DNA of 57,436 nt from Bacteroidales bacterium (GTDB lineage Bacteria > Bacteroidota > Bacteroidia > Bacteroidales > FEN-979): NCBI GenBank assembly GCA_028706295.1, contig JAQWBQ010000019.1, positions 1 to 57,436 on the forward strand, in the 5' to 3' direction. The translations under genes and the position numbers were made by a program. Of this stretch, positions 26,160-35,863 are shown one piece after another (the first letter of the stretch is position 1; each line of letters starts with the position of its first letter). The notes below the pieces were generated by a model. The model did no database searches. It was given only the letters and a program-made list of their open reading frames with translations, and was not told the origin of the DNA.

Positions 26160-26924
26160 TTAGTAATAGTAGAATTCCTTGGGTGTTCTCCGGTAAAGCG
26201 GGATCATCCATACTGCTCTGATCGTGTAAAACTGGCTGCTCAGGTTCCGTGTGTCTTTGAGACCCGTATCAAAATCCCGCTCCCGGTATGGTTTGGTCCA
26301 GGCCTGCATGAATTCAAACTGGACCGAAAAATTAAGCAACCGGGTATTGCTCAGGTACATGTAACCGATGGAACCGGTCAGGGCGATCCCGCCGTTTAAC
26401 CGGTCATATCCCTTTTTGTAATCCCCTAAAAGCTGGGGAGCCGTATTGCCAGGGTTGTGGATCCTGATCTTGTCCTGAATGTATCCTGCGCCTGCGATGA
26501 CCGTGAATCCCGAGTTCGGATTGGGTGATAAAACCGGGATCACCTTGCCGATCCGGGCAAGAAAATTATAACCCCGTTCGTAATATACCAGGTCGGCATA
26601 AAAACCATTGGCGTCGATGATGAAACCCTGACTGGTCGATATATTCCGCAGCATCGTATCACTGCCTTTTACGCTCTGACCAAACATGAAATTACCTTCA
26701 ACACCGAACAGCCAGTTGTGCTTTGTTTTGATCATGAATCCGCCGCCGATGCTCGAATTTGATCCAAATTGCCGGGCCAGGTCGCCACCCGGGAACTGAT
26801 ATCCGTATGCAGCATAAAAAATGGGGGTAAATATCGCCGAATCGCGGATGCTGACCTGGGCCTTCAGGAGCGTGGATCCCATGAACAGGCAGATGATCAG
26901 AAATAAAAGCCTTGCTGATTTCAT
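26160..26924 (-). CDS. Outer-membrane beta-barrel protein (first paralog-like barrel)
   Basis: This 254-residue protein has a signal peptide (MKSARLLFLIICLFMGSTLL). The mature part alternates amphipathic strands (FYAAYGYQFPGGDLA, GGFMIKTKHNWLFGVEGNFM, TVIAGAGYIQDK, LTGSIGYMYLSN, FSVQFEFMQAW) and ends with an aromatic strand PKEFYYY, as in 8- to 10-stranded barrels. No T9SS signal is present. It shares its general build with the upstream gene at 26938-27720, 13 bases away. Function is unknown; linkage to waaA suggests an envelope role but does not prove it. Confidence 0.7.
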   Translation of the reverse strand: MKSARLLFLIICLFMGSTLLKAQVSIRDSAIFTPIFYAAYGYQFPGGDLARQFGSNSSIGGGFMIKTKHNWLFGVEGNFMFGQSVKGSDTMLRNISTSQGFIIDANGFYADLVYYERGYNFLARIGKVIPVLSPNPNSGFTVIAGAGYIQDKIRIHNPGNTAPQLLGDYKKGYDRLNGGIALTGSIGYMYLSNTRLLNFSVQFEFMQAWTKPYRERDFDTGLKDTRNLSSQFYTIRAVWMIPLYRRTPKEFYYY

Positions 26925-26937
26925 GAATCGGGATTAT

Positions 26938-27720
26938 TCAGAATTTGAAGATCACCCCCACAGAGGGGTTGAGTGTAGTAACGACTTTTTTAATCACATA
27001 TTCTACCGGGGCGGAATAAACAGGTTCGTAAACGATCTGACCGGTTTTGGGATCAACATGTTCATCCCAGCGAATAAACTGGGAAGCGTATTGTCGCTCT
27101 TTTCCAGGCCATCCTGCCAAAAAATCAACCTGCATACGTACGATGAATCGGGGCGTTACCAGATACCCGGCTCCTGCTCCGAGTTGTAAGGCAAACCCGG
27201 CGCCCTGGTTGTGGTTGTTGTTACCTGAATATGGATCGGTCGTGTTAAAATTGGAACTGAAAGAATAGATTAACCCTCCAAGTACCTGTGCAGAAATCTG
27301 AACCCGTTTCACAGTGGTCTCGAAAACCGGACCGATCAACAGGTAATGATTGCTCCAGCTCCCGGTACCCAGCGTATAGCTCTGGCCTTCGGGATAAACA
27401 TGGTCGGCCGAATCTTTCAACGGATTCTGCTGAAAAATATATCTTAACTCCAGCCCGAAATGGTTCTTCCCCATCCAGTCAAAGGAGATCTGGGCCTGCC
27501 ATCCCCCGGAGGCAAAGCCCGACTTTTTATCCTTCGGATCGGTAGCGCCGTATTTGCCTAAAACCATTGAATATCCTGCGGAAAACCCCAATGCCATGTT
27601 CCTGAATTTTTTTGTTGTTGCCGTTACCGGCGATTTCGATGTGGTCGTATCCGACACAGGCTGACCCGAAATATTCAGGATCGAAATAAAAAGAAAGAGG
27701 ATCAACAGCGCTTTTCTCAT
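26938..27720 (-). CDS. Outer-membrane beta-barrel protein (second barrel)
   Basis: This 260-residue protein has a signal peptide (MRKALLILFLFISILNISG) and a short low-complexity Ser/Thr linker (SDTTTSKSPVTATTKK). About eight amphipathic strands follow (ALGFSAGYSMVLG, WQAQISFDWMGKNHFGLELR, YLLIGPVFETTVKRVQISAQ, FALQLGAGAGYLVTPRFIVR), ending with SVGVIFKF, a terminal-Phe barrel signal. It is the first gene of the unit with the second barrel and waaA. A -7 box lies 20 bases before the ATG. No specific function is recognised. Confidence 0.72.
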   Translation of the reverse strand: MRKALLILFLFISILNISGQPVSDTTTSKSPVTATTKKFRNMALGFSAGYSMVLGKYGATDPKDKKSGFASGGWQAQISFDWMGKNHFGLELRYIFQQNPLKDSADHVYPEGQSYTLGTGSWSNHYLLIGPVFETTVKRVQISAQVLGGLIYSFSSNFNTTDPYSGNNNHNQGAGFALQLGAGAGYLVTPRFIVRMQVDFLAGWPGKERQYASQFIRWDEHVDPKTGQIVYEPVYSAPVEYVIKKVVTTLNPSVGVIFKF

Positions 27721-27740
27721 GTTTCGTGAAGATCGGTCGA

Positions 27741-27748
27741 CAAATGTA
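27741..27748 (-). promoter_or_regulatory. -7 box TACATTTG of barrel-barrel-waaA operon
   Basis: This TAnnTTTG match lies 20 bases before the ATG at 27720. Confidence 0.55.
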
Positions 27749-27841
27749 ATGATTTTTTATACCGCGGATGGGTTTTTCAGGCTGATTTCCCGAAATCTGC
27801 CGGATAAACCTGACAGCATCGCTGATCTCAGAAATATTTTG

Positions 27842-27849
27842 TAGCTTTG
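27842..27849 (+). promoter_or_regulatory. -7 box TAGCTTTG upstream of C69 dipeptidase
   Basis: This plus-strand TAnnTTTG match lies 107 bases before the ATG at 27957, implying a longer leader than its neighbours. No closer box is seen. Confidence 0.35.
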
Positions 27850-27956
27850 AAGCCTGAAACATAGGTTCGTTGTCTAAACAACTGATTGAATGTTACTTGA
27901 TCTGAATACCTGAATGCATCACCCAAAATAATAAATCCAAAATCAATCTAATCTTT

Positions 27957-29642
27957 ATGCGTAAATCTGTTTTTCTTTTTCTGTTCATGATGAGTGTTGC
28001 CGGCATTTACACGAAAGCACCTGCCTGTACCAATTTTATTTTTACCAGAGGTTCAACCACCGATGGATCGGTAATGATCACCTATTCGGCTGATTCACAC
28101 ACGCTGTTTGGCGAGCTTTATCACTGGCCTGCAAGCGACTGGCCTGCAGGGAGCATGTTTGAGGTCGTTGAATGGGATACCGGCAAACCGCTCGGAAAGA
28201 TCCCGCAGGTAAAACACACCTACAATGTTATCGGGAACATGAATGAACACCAGGTTGCCATTGGTGAGACCACCTTTGGCGGCCGGGAAGAGTTGGCTGA
28301 ACAGCCCGGGGCCATCTGTGATTACGGGGCGCTGATCTATGTCTCCCTCATGCGTGCCAAAACCGCCCGCGAAGCCATCCGCATCATGGGTGAACTGGTT
28401 GCCAATTACGGATACGCGAGCAGCGGGGAATCGTTTTCTGTCTCCGATGCCAATGAGGCCTGGATCGTGGAATTGATCGGAAAAGGGAAAGTGGAAAAGG
28501 GCGCCGTATGGGTTGCCATGCGTATTCCCGACGGTTATGTCAGCGGCCATGCCAACCACCCCCGCATAACCCAGTTTCCGATGAACGATCCCGAAAATTG
28601 CCTTTACGCCCCCGATGTAATCACCTTTGCCCGCAAAATGGGATGGTTCAATGGCGAGGATAAGGAATTCAGCTTTTCTGATACTTACGCTCCGGTCGAT
28701 TTCAGCGGAGCCAGAGCTTGCGAAGCGAGGGTTTGGGCAATGTTCAACCGGGTCAATTCAAACATGGGAATGTATCAGGACTATGCCATGGGACATATCG
28801 TGAACGGCAAATATGGTTACGCCACGAACCGGATGCCCCTCTGGATCAAACCCGATAAGAAGATCAGCGTGCAGGATGTGATGAACCTCATGCGTGACCA
28901 CTATGAAGGTACCAAAATGGATATGAACAACGACCTCGGCGCCGGCCCGTTCCACTGCCCGTATCGCTGGCGTCCGATGACCTGGAAGGTCGACAGTGTC
29001 GATTATGTTCATGAACGCGCCACCTCGACACAGCAAACCGGTTTCGTCTTCGTGGCCCAGTCTCGCAATTGGTTGCCCGATCCCATCGGGGGAATCTTTT
29101 GGTTCGGACTCGACGATACCTATACCATGGTCTATTCACCCATGTACTGCGGCATGACCCGCGTTCCCGAGGCGTACCGCGTGGGCAACGGAGATTTGTA
29201 CCACTTCAGCAACACCTCCGCCTTCTGGATCTTCAACATGGTCTCCAACTGGGCTTATACCAAGTACGATTACATGATCAAAGACATACAGCCGGTTCAG
29301 CAGGAACTTGAGAAAAAGTATGTCGAAGAAACCACCGCACTGATTGATAAAAAAGCCATGGAACTGTATAAAAAAGACAAGGCTTCGGGTATAAAATACA
29401 TCACCGACTACTCCGTGAAAACGGGACAGGCAACGGTGAAGCGCTGGCAGGAACTGTTCCAGTATCTCTTCGTGAAATATATGGACGGCAATGTAAAAAA
29501 GGAAAAAGATGGCAAATTTGAAAGCAACCCTTATGGCGTTCCGGTAATGCCTTCTCAACCCGGTTATCCGAAATGGTGGCTGAAAGAAATCGTGGATGAC
29601 CACGGGAAAGTAATCCTTCAAACCGGCACCTCAGCCCACTGA
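27957..29642 (+). CDS. Secreted C69-family dipeptidase
   Basis: This 561-residue Ntn-hydrolase peptidase, PepD-like, cleaves dipeptides or N-terminal residues. The signal peptide is MRKSVFLFLFMMSVAGIYT. Maturation would expose the nucleophile Cys in PACTNFIFTRGSTTDGS at about residue 24, which is the family's N-terminal catalytic cysteine. EHQVAIGETTFGGR, SSGESFSVSDANEAWIVEL and GYVSGHANHPRIT are conserved C69 blocks. The location is therefore periplasmic or outer face. A membrane-anchored coiled-coil gene follows at 28 bases and is probably cotranscribed. The substrate is not deducible. Confidence 0.9.
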   Translation: MRKSVFLFLFMMSVAGIYTKAPACTNFIFTRGSTTDGSVMITYSADSHTLFGELYHWPASDWPAGSMFEVVEWDTGKPLGKIPQVKHTYNVIGNMNEHQVAIGETTFGGREELAEQPGAICDYGALIYVSLMRAKTAREAIRIMGELVANYGYASSGESFSVSDANEAWIVELIGKGKVEKGAVWVAMRIPDGYVSGHANHPRITQFPMNDPENCLYAPDVITFARKMGWFNGEDKEFSFSDTYAPVDFSGARACEARVWAMFNRVNSNMGMYQDYAMGHIVNGKYGYATNRMPLWIKPDKKISVQDVMNLMRDHYEGTKMDMNNDLGAGPFHCPYRWRPMTWKVDSVDYVHERATSTQQTGFVFVAQSRNWLPDPIGGIFWFGLDDTYTMVYSPMYCGMTRVPEAYRVGNGDLYHFSNTSAFWIFNMVSNWAYTKYDYMIKDIQPVQQELEKKYVEETTALIDKKAMELYKKDKASGIKYITDYSVKTGQATVKRWQELFQYLFVKYMDGNVKKEKDGKFESNPYGVPVMPSQPGYPKWWLKEIVDDHGKVILQTGTSAH

Positions 29643-29670
29643 TGGAACCGAAATAAAAATCAGACAGACC

Positions 29671-30570
29671 ATGGAAGAATCAAACACCTCTTCAAGAAAG
29701 TATAAAGTTTTCGTGGCAATTCTGTCACTGGTCATCCTTGCCCTGCTGTTCTGGCTTTTCATCCAGCGTTCCCAACTCCTGAAAATGATCAAGGCTAAGG
29801 AAGCTGAGAAAGTCGAACTTCAGCACGATCTCGATTCACTGATGACAGAGCACAACACCATAAAAGTTTCGTACGGCGCCCTCTCGGATTCCCTCAAAGT
29901 CAAAGACAGCATCATCCAGCAAAATGCCCTTGAGATCCGGAAGCTGCTCGACACGGAATACGAATACAACATCATCCGGAAAAAACTGGCCCGGCTCCAG
30001 AAAGTTGCCCAGGGCTATGTGCATCAGATGGATTCACTCTATACCGTAAACCGTGAACTGACCGCCGAAAACGACCGGATACGTCAGGTAGTAAAGACTG
30101 AGCAGAACCGGAATCAAAGCCTGATGAAAGATAAGGAAGAACTCCGTGAGAAGATGAACCAGGCTACTTTTCTGAAGGCTTACGATGTTACTGCCAAACC
30201 TTACAAACTCAAATCGGGCGGCTCCAAAGAACAGATTACCGATAAGGCCAGCCGTACCGACCGGATCCGGATCTGCTTTACGATCGGCGAGAATCCCCTG
30301 GTTACTTCCGGTAAAAAGATCATCTACATCAGGATTCAAAGACCCGACAATGTGGTGGTCATCAAGAGCAAGTACGACACCTTTGTTTTTAACGGACAAA
30401 CGCTTCCGTACTCGCTCCGCGAGGATATCGCTTACGAGGGAAAGGCCATGAACGTTTGCGTAGCCTGGACCAAGAAAGATACCGATAAACCAGCCATGAA
30501 GGGGAGGTACGTCGTTTCGGTATTCGCCGATGACAAAGCGATTGGCGAAGGAACGTTCGAACTCAAGTGA
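29671..30570 (+). CDS. Membrane-anchored coiled-coil protein
   Basis: This 299-residue protein has one membrane segment near the N-terminus (about 14-32, VAILSLVILALLFWLFI) with a short cytosolic lead. A long coiled coil follows (about 35-165), rich in Glu, Lys and Leu (KAKEAEKVELQHDLDSL, TEQNRNQSLMKDKEELREK). The globular C-terminal domain (about 170-299) has beta-strands such as DRIRICFTIGEN and KGRYVVSVFADD. Proteins of this build are common in Bacteroidetes and unassigned. It starts 28 bases after the C69 dipeptidase. A role in envelope organisation is only a guess from topology. Confidence 0.75.
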   Translation: MEESNTSSRKYKVFVAILSLVILALLFWLFIQRSQLLKMIKAKEAEKVELQHDLDSLMTEHNTIKVSYGALSDSLKVKDSIIQQNALEIRKLLDTEYEYNIIRKKLARLQKVAQGYVHQMDSLYTVNRELTAENDRIRQVVKTEQNRNQSLMKDKEELREKMNQATFLKAYDVTAKPYKLKSGGSKEQITDKASRTDRIRICFTIGENPLVTSGKKIIYIRIQRPDNVVVIKSKYDTFVFNGQTLPYSLREDIAYEGKAMNVCVAWTKKDTDKPAMKGRYVVSVFADDKAIGEGTFELK

Positions 30571-30581
30571 CCGGAAAAATT

Positions 30582-30768
30582 GATTTACGATTGCCATGAT
30601 TTACGATTGAAAATGTGCTAATGAGAAAATTTGAGAATTTGAGGATGTGAGGATGTGAAAATTATGAATTGATTTTTTCTCTGTTCGCTAATCACTAATC
30701 GCTAATCACTAATCGCTAATCCCTATTTACTATTCGCTAATCCCTATTCGCTATTCGCTAATTTGATT
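30582..30768. repeat. Intergenic array of short tandem words before pfkA
   Basis: TTTACGATTG occurs twice near 30582-30610. GAGGATGT-type octamers lie at about 30635-30660. An exact series of eleven heptamers runs 30687-30763 (GCTAATC, ACTAATC, CCTATTC and variants). No gene fits in this 206-base gap. Confidence 0.85.
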
Positions 30769-30776
30769 TTTTATTT

Positions 30777-31799
30777 ATGCGTATCGGAATCCTTACTGCC
30801 GGCGGTGATTGTCCGGGAATCAATGCAGCCATCAGGGGAGTCGGGAAGACCGCAATCCTGGAATACGGGATGGAGGTTATCGGAATTTCATCCGGTTTTC
30901 TTGGCCTGATCAACGAAGAGTACATCAACCTGGAGGAGAACCTCCTCTCGGGCATTCTCACGCTGGGTGGTACCATTTTAGGGACTTCCCGCGAGAACCC
31001 GTTCAAAAAAGGCAGTGTTTTCAACGCGATTGACAAGCCCAAGCTGATAAAAAAACATTACCAGGAGTTGGGCCTCGATGCCCTGGTCTGCATCGGCGGG
31101 AACGGAACCCAGCGTACAGCTTCCCAGTTATCGGAAGTTGGTTTGAACATTATTGGTATTCCCAAGACCATCGACAACGATGTGTGGGGGACCGACGTAA
31201 CATTTGGCTTTGATTCCGCCCTGTGGATCGCGACCGAGGCCATCGACCGTCTTCATACCACCGCCAACAGCCACAAGCGCATCATGGTCATCGAGGTTAT
31301 GGGGCACCATGCGGGCTGGCTGGCCTTATATTCCGGAATGGCCAGCGGCGGGGATGTCATCCTGCTTCCCGAAATCGAATTCGACATCGATACGGTAGCA
31401 CGCTGTCTGAAGAAAAGAGCCATCAATAAAAAACCTTACTCCATTGTCGTCGTGGCCGAAGGGATCCCGGTTCCCAAGGGGGAATCAGCCGGACATTACA
31501 TTGCCAGCAACATCCTGCAGCTCACCGGGCTCGAGACCCGTGAAACCATCCTTGGTTATATACAGCGTGGCGGCAGCCCTTCGCCGATGGACCGGGTTCT
31601 GGCGACCCGTTTCGGAGCCCAGGCCGTTGAACTGATCGCCCAGAAAAAATTCGGACAGATGGTTGCGCAAAAGGGAATGGAAGTAACCTCAGTACCTTTA
31701 TCAGAAGTAGGCGGAAAACTCCGTCTTGTACCCGGTGATCATCCGCTGATTGAGAAAGCGCGCCGGATGGGCGTTTGCTTTGGAAGTGAACGGTGCTAA
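30777..31799 (+). CDS. pfkA: 6-phosphofructokinase, group III-like
   Basis: This 340-residue cytosolic enzyme phosphorylates fructose 6-phosphate in glycolysis. Seen: ILTAGGDCPGINAAIRG (start loop), IGGNGTQRTA (about 101-110), PKTIDNDVWGTD with the catalytic Asp (about 124-135), VIEVMGHHAGW and YIQRGGSPSPMDR. The residue usually deciding the phosphate donor is Gly (as in ATP enzymes), but PKTIDND with Lys is the form found in pyrophosphate and mixed-group enzymes. The Asp of GGDG is replaced by Asn, as in one bacterial subfamily I recall. ATP is the more likely donor; this is not certain. The stop overlaps the recJ stop (convergent). The upstream gap is filled by short tandem words. Confidence 0.9.
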   Translation: MRIGILTAGGDCPGINAAIRGVGKTAILEYGMEVIGISSGFLGLINEEYINLEENLLSGILTLGGTILGTSRENPFKKGSVFNAIDKPKLIKKHYQELGLDALVCIGGNGTQRTASQLSEVGLNIIGIPKTIDNDVWGTDVTFGFDSALWIATEAIDRLHTTANSHKRIMVIEVMGHHAGWLALYSGMASGGDVILLPEIEFDIDTVARCLKKRAINKKPYSIVVVAEGIPVPKGESAGHYIASNILQLTGLETRETILGYIQRGGSPSPMDRVLATRFGAQAVELIAQKKFGQMVAQKGMEVTSVPLSEVGGKLRLVPGDHPLIEKARRMGVCFGSERC

Positions 31800-33541
31800 T
31801 CGAAGAATTTTATATCCTTGATGTTCAGCTGAAGGTTAACGGACCCATTCCATTCATTCTCCTCCACATGATAGCAGATGTTGAAGGGGATCTGTTTTTC
31901 GATCAGTCCGAAATGTTCTCCCTGCTGAAAAGCAATGGCCGAAAAGGGTCCTCCCGCAATTTCGGGATGTACAACCGATAATTTCAGGTGGTTTTTACCA
32001 ACGATGCGTGATCCTCCGGCATCCATCACACCCCGGGTCATGAAAACAGGTGCCATATTTCCCGGGCCAAACGGGGCGAACTGTTTCAGCGTACCATAAA
32101 ACCTTGAATTGATCTCGCTGAGCGAAAGGGGTGCATCAATTTCCAGTACGGGAACCAGTTCAATACCTTCCAGCCGGCTGCTCACCGTCGCCTCAAACCG
32201 GGCGCAGAACGCCTCCAGGTTTCCGGGTTGCAACGACAATCCTGCCGCAAATTTATGACCCCCGAAATGTTCCAGAAGATCACTGCAGGCATCCACGGCC
32301 TCATAGATATCAAAATCCCTTACACTCCTTGCAGATCCGGTGATCAGTCCGTTCGACAGAGTCAATACCACCGTGGGTCGGTAAAAGTTTTCCGTAAGGC
32401 GTGAGGCTACAATCCCGATGACTCCCTTGTGCCACTCAGGATGATAAATTACTGTGGAACGCGCGTTCCGGAGCTTTTCATCGCCCTCTATCATGGCCAT
32501 GGCCTGTTGGGTGGCCAGCGAATCGAGCGTTTTTCGCTCGGTATTGTAAGCGTTGATTTGCTCTGCCAGCAGGTTCGCCTCTCCCGGATCCTGGGTGATC
32601 AGCAGCCTGACCGAATTCTTACCGCTTTCAATACGGCCCGCGGCATTGATCCTCGGGCCAATCATAAAGACCAGATCGGTGATGGTAAGTTCCCGGTTGA
32701 AAACGTACCTCCCGCTGCCATCATCGTTTTTAAGTACGCTGGAATAGCGGAGCAATGCCTCCAGCCCGGGCCTTGGCTTCGTGTTGATCAGCTTCAACCC
32801 GAAATAAGCCAGAACCCTGTTTTCGCCGGTAATGTCGACAATGTCGGATGCAATGGCAATAACGACGAGGTCAAGATATTGAATCAGCTTTTCAAAATCG
32901 ATCCCGAAAAATTGGGCATAGGCCTGAACCAGCTTGAATCCGATCCCGCAACCCGACAACTCCTTGTAAGGATAGGAACAATCCGCCCGTTTGGGATCGA
33001 GGATCGCGCTGGCCGGCGGAAGGTCGGCTCCCGGACGGTGGTGATCGCAGATGATAAAATCGATCCCTTTGCTTTTGGCATACGCCACCTTTTCGACTGC
33101 CTTGATCCCGCAATCGAGTGCGATGACCAGCTTGAATCCGGCATCGTAAGCAAAATCAATCCCCTTCACCGATATGCCATATCCTTCATCGTACCGGTCG
33201 GGAATGTAAAAATCAATCTCTGTATAAAAGCTTTGAAGAAACGTGTAAACAAGCGCCACTGCCGATGTTCCGTCAACATCGTAATCGCCGTAAACCAGTA
33301 TTTTTTCATGATTCGTGATGGCCTCCGCGATACGGGTAACGGCCTTATCCATATCCTTCATCAGGAAAGGATCATGAAGATCCGATAAGGAAGGCCTGAA
33401 GAATGTCTTGGCTCCCTCAAAAGTGGTGATTCCCCGCTGCACAAGGAGGTTGGTAAGCGACACTCCGATACCCAGACATTGCGACAATTCTTTTGTAATT
33501 GCCGAATCCCCCTGCGGTTTTAATACCCAACTTTTATCCAT
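31796..33541 (-). CDS. recJ: Single-stranded-DNA-specific 5'-3' exonuclease RecJ
   Basis: This 581-residue DHH-family nuclease acts in recombination and mismatch repair. The DHH domain shows VYGDYDVDGTSAVAL (metal-binding Asp residues, about 80-94), ALDCGIKAVE and the name-giving IICDHHRPG (about 155-163). The DHHA1 part includes GGHKFAAGLSL. The OB-fold C-terminus (about 460-581) is present. Length is normal. It converges on pfkA with a 4-base overlap of the ends, so there is no room for a terminator. No clear -7 box was found upstream. Confidence 0.94.
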   Translation of the reverse strand: MDKSWVLKPQGDSAITKELSQCLGIGVSLTNLLVQRGITTFEGAKTFFRPSLSDLHDPFLMKDMDKAVTRIAEAITNHEKILVYGDYDVDGTSAVALVYTFLQSFYTEIDFYIPDRYDEGYGISVKGIDFAYDAGFKLVIALDCGIKAVEKVAYAKSKGIDFIICDHHRPGADLPPASAILDPKRADCSYPYKELSGCGIGFKLVQAYAQFFGIDFEKLIQYLDLVVIAIASDIVDITGENRVLAYFGLKLINTKPRPGLEALLRYSSVLKNDDGSGRYVFNRELTITDLVFMIGPRINAAGRIESGKNSVRLLITQDPGEANLLAEQINAYNTERKTLDSLATQQAMAMIEGDEKLRNARSTVIYHPEWHKGVIGIVASRLTENFYRPTVVLTLSNGLITGSARSVRDFDIYEAVDACSDLLEHFGGHKFAAGLSLQPGNLEAFCARFEATVSSRLEGIELVPVLEIDAPLSLSEINSRFYGTLKQFAPFGPGNMAPVFMTRGVMDAGGSRIVGKNHLKLSVVHPEIAGGPFSAIAFQQGEHFGLIEKQIPFNICYHVEENEWNGSVNLQLNIKDIKFFD

Positions 33542-33678
33542 CTTAATTTTCCTACGGCTAAATTACAAAAAAAACAGATCGAAATCATTTCCTGGCCATA
33601 TTATAATTTTTACCCGGACCAGGGTTTCCGGTCAGCGGAATTTTCTACAGAAGAAATCAAACCGGAATTCTTTGTCAA

Positions 33679-35112
33679 TCAGAATTCAGCATTTTTCGGG
33701 GTCCGGGGAAATGGGATAACATCCCGGATATTCGACATCCCGGTTACAAAGAGGATCAGCCGTTCAAAACCCAGGCCGAAGCCTGAGTGGGGCGCTGTTC
33801 CGAAGCGACGCGTATCCAGATACCACCATACATCCTTCTCCGGTATGTTCAGTTCATGAATCCGCTTGACCAACAGGTCATAGTTCTCCTCGCGCTGACT
33901 GCCTCCGATGATCTCTCCGATCTTCGGGAAAAGCACATCCATTGCCCTGACGGTCTTCCCATCGTCATTCTGCTTCATATAAAAAGCCTTGATCTCTTTG
34001 GGGTAACCCGTAAGAATGACCGGCTTACCGAAATGTTTTTCAACCAGGTACCGCTCATGCTCTGCCTGCAGATCCGTGCCCCAGTCGACCGGAAATTCCC
34101 ACTGCTGGCCCGAAGCCTTCAGGATATCGATAGCCTCCGTATATTGAAGCCGTTCAAAACGGGTACCCACAATCCCTTTCAGCCGGTCAATCAATTCCTG
34201 ATCATACAATCTGTTCAGAAATTCAAGATCATCATAACAGTGGTCAAGCGCGTACTGAATCAAATACTTCAGAAAATCCTCCGACAGATCCATGTTGTCG
34301 TTGATGTCGTAAAAAGCCATCTCGGGTTCAATCATCCAGAATTCGGCCAGATGCCGCGGCGTGTTTGAGTTTTCGGCCCGGAAGGTCGGCGCAAAAGTGT
34401 AAACCAGCGATAAAGCAAGCGCCCCGAGCTCCGCTTCGAGCTGGCCGCTTACCGTCAGGTTGGTCTCTTTGCCGAAAAAATCCTGTGAATAATCTATATG
34501 TCCGTCGGGTAACCGGGGTGGATCCTGATCATCAAGCGTGGTGACCCGGAACATGGCGCCGGCGCCTTCGGCATCCGACCCGGTGATGATCGGCGCGTGG
34601 ATGTAGAAAAAACCATGGTCGTTGAAATACTTATGAATTGCAAATGCCATCGCGTGCCGGATGCGAAAGATCGCCCCGAAAGTATTCGTACGCGGACGAA
34701 GATGGGCAATATCCCGTAAAAATTCCAAAGTGTGCCCCTTCTTCTGCAAGGGGTAGGTTAAAGGATCAGCCGTACCGTAAACCTCGATGCGTTCAGCCTG
34801 AATCTCAACCGGCTGCCCGGCGGCAGGAGATTCCACCAGCTTCCCGGTCACACAAATACAGGCGCCGGTCGACACCTCTTTCCAGTTATTTAAAGCAGCC
34901 TGATCCGGCAAATTGCCAGTTGTATTACCATAAACCGTTGCAAAGTCAACAATAATCTGAATGTTTTTAATGGTAGAACCGTCATTCAATTCAATAAATC
35001 CGAAGGTTTTTTTGTCCCTTTTGGTCCTGACCCAACCCTTGACGGTCACATCCCGTCCGTAATCTATCGATTTCAGCAGATCGCAGATCTTGTTTCTTCT
35101 CGTGTGTTCCAT
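33679..35112 (-). CDS. asnS: Asparaginyl-tRNA synthetase
   Basis: This 477-residue class II synthetase charges tRNA-Asn in the cytosol. The N-terminal anticodon-binding OB fold is at about 15-110 ([19 protein letters not shown]). Catalytic motifs: [20 protein letters not shown] (motif 1 region, about 150), [20 protein letters not shown] (motif 2 region, about 240-260) and [15 protein letters not shown] (motif 3, about 445-459). The FRAE-N-HLAEFWM arrangement separates it from AspRS. A -7 box TAAATTTG lies 22 bases upstream. It diverges from the small membrane protein at 35331. Confidence 0.95.
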   Translation of the reverse strand: MEHTRRNKICDLLKSIDYGRDVTVKGWVRTKRDKKTFGFIELNDGSTIKNIQIIVDFATVYGNTTGNLPDQAALNNWKEVSTGACICVTGKLVESPAAGQPVEIQAERIEVYGTADPLTYPLQKKGHTLEFLRDIAHLRPRTNTFGAIFRIRHAMAFAIHKYFNDHGFFYIHAPIITGSDAEGAGAMFRVTTLDDQDPPRLPDGHIDYSQDFFGKETNLTVSGQLEAELGALALSLVYTFAPTFRAENSNTPRHLAEFWMIEPEMAFYDINDNMDLSEDFLKYLIQYALDHCYDDLEFLNRLYDQELIDRLKGIVGTRFERLQYTEAIDILKASGQQWEFPVDWGTDLQAEHERYLVEKHFGKPVILTGYPKEIKAFYMKQNDDGKTVRAMDVLFPKIGEIIGGSQREENYDLLVKRIHELNIPEKDVWWYLDTRRFGTAPHSGFGLGFERLILFVTGMSNIRDVIPFPRTPKNAEF

Positions 35113-35134
35113 AAGATTTCTGAAAATGAAGCCG

Positions 35135-35142
35135 CAAATTTA
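35135..35142 (-). promoter_or_regulatory. -7 box TAAATTTG of asnS
   Basis: This TAnnTTTG match on the minus strand lies 22 bases before the ATG at 35112. Confidence 0.5.
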
Positions 35143-35330
35143 CAGAATTGTCGCGAACAAATAAGCCTGATGATTTATTCCCCGACCACACCGGCGTTAC
35201 AGGAATTGACTTCAGGCGCCTGAAATACAATCCGGCCGCATTGGGTATGATCGGGTTTGGGATAGAAAATCGGATGCCGCCGGTTTGTAACCTGTCGGCC
35301 CTTACCTCGTCAAAGAACCAAACTTTACAC

Positions 35331-35816
35331 ATGAACACCACTACCCATGAACATATGCCCCGTTGGGCCAGGAAATGCGACGAATTCGGAAAACGACATT
35401 GTGACGAAAAGTCATACGGAAAAAGAAAAGGCGAATATGTCGGTAATATCATCTTTAACCTGATCTTTTTGTGGATCGTAAACAAAATTCCCGACTGGAA
35501 TCCCGGATTTATTGGCGGTAACTATGGCGCGGTACTCTGGATCCTGAATGTCAACATTCTGATCCAGATCGGCGGAAATGCCCTGATGTGGATATTCGAT
35601 TTCAGGATGCTCAGGTATCTCTCGCGGATCATCATGGAAGCATCCTCCTTTTTAACCGTGATGACCCTCTACTTTATCTATCCATTTGATTTCAGCCATT
35701 ATCTTAATCTCGCCTGGATTGACCGTATTCTGCCGATCCTGTTTATCATCGCCATGGTGGTATCAGCCTTTAAAGTGGTCGGCAACATCTGGAAGCTGAT
35801 CTTCTGGCGCCCCTGA
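35331..35816 (+). CDS. Small polytopic membrane protein, function unknown
   Basis: This 161-residue protein starts at ATG 35331 (MNTTTHEHMPRWARKC). The open frame reaches back to 35148, but that extension overlaps the asnS promoter region and has no protein character. The N-terminal 35 residues are hydrophilic and rich in Cys, His and Lys. Four hydrophobic segments follow (about 40-55, 65-85, 100-120, 130-150), including FLTVMTLYFIYPFDF and ILPILFIIAMVVSAF. It lies between asnS (divergent) and the DAHP synthase gene (47 bases downstream, same strand). No family recognised. Confidence 0.65.
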   Translation: MNTTTHEHMPRWARKCDEFGKRHCDEKSYGKRKGEYVGNIIFNLIFLWIVNKIPDWNPGFIGGNYGAVLWILNVNILIQIGGNALMWIFDFRMLRYLSRIIMEASSFLTVMTLYFIYPFDFSHYLNLAWIDRILPILFIIAMVVSAFKVVGNIWKLIFWRP

Positions 35817-35849
35817 CCAAAATTCAGAACAGAAGCTTTTGAGATTGCG

Positions 35850-35857
35850 TACCTTTG
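35850..35857 (+). promoter_or_regulatory. -7 box TACCTTTG directly before aroG-type gene
   Basis: This perfect TAnnTTTG, followed by CAG, ends 6 bases before the likely GTG start at 35864. The start codon would lie at or next to the transcription start, giving a leaderless or nearly leaderless mRNA. Confidence 0.45.
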
Positions 35858-35863
35858 CAGGCT

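Noticed and set aside
28888-29621. Minus-strand frames opposite the C69 dipeptidase
   Set aside because: They are His- and Arg-rich or interrupted by the real gene's codon pattern; no motif was seen.
30687-30763. Possible CRISPR array
   Set aside because: Units are 7 bases with no spacers and no cas genes are present; it is a tandem word array.
35148-35330. N-terminal extension of the small membrane protein
   Set aside because: It overlaps the asnS promoter and shows no conserved character; the ATG at 35331 gives a compact protein.
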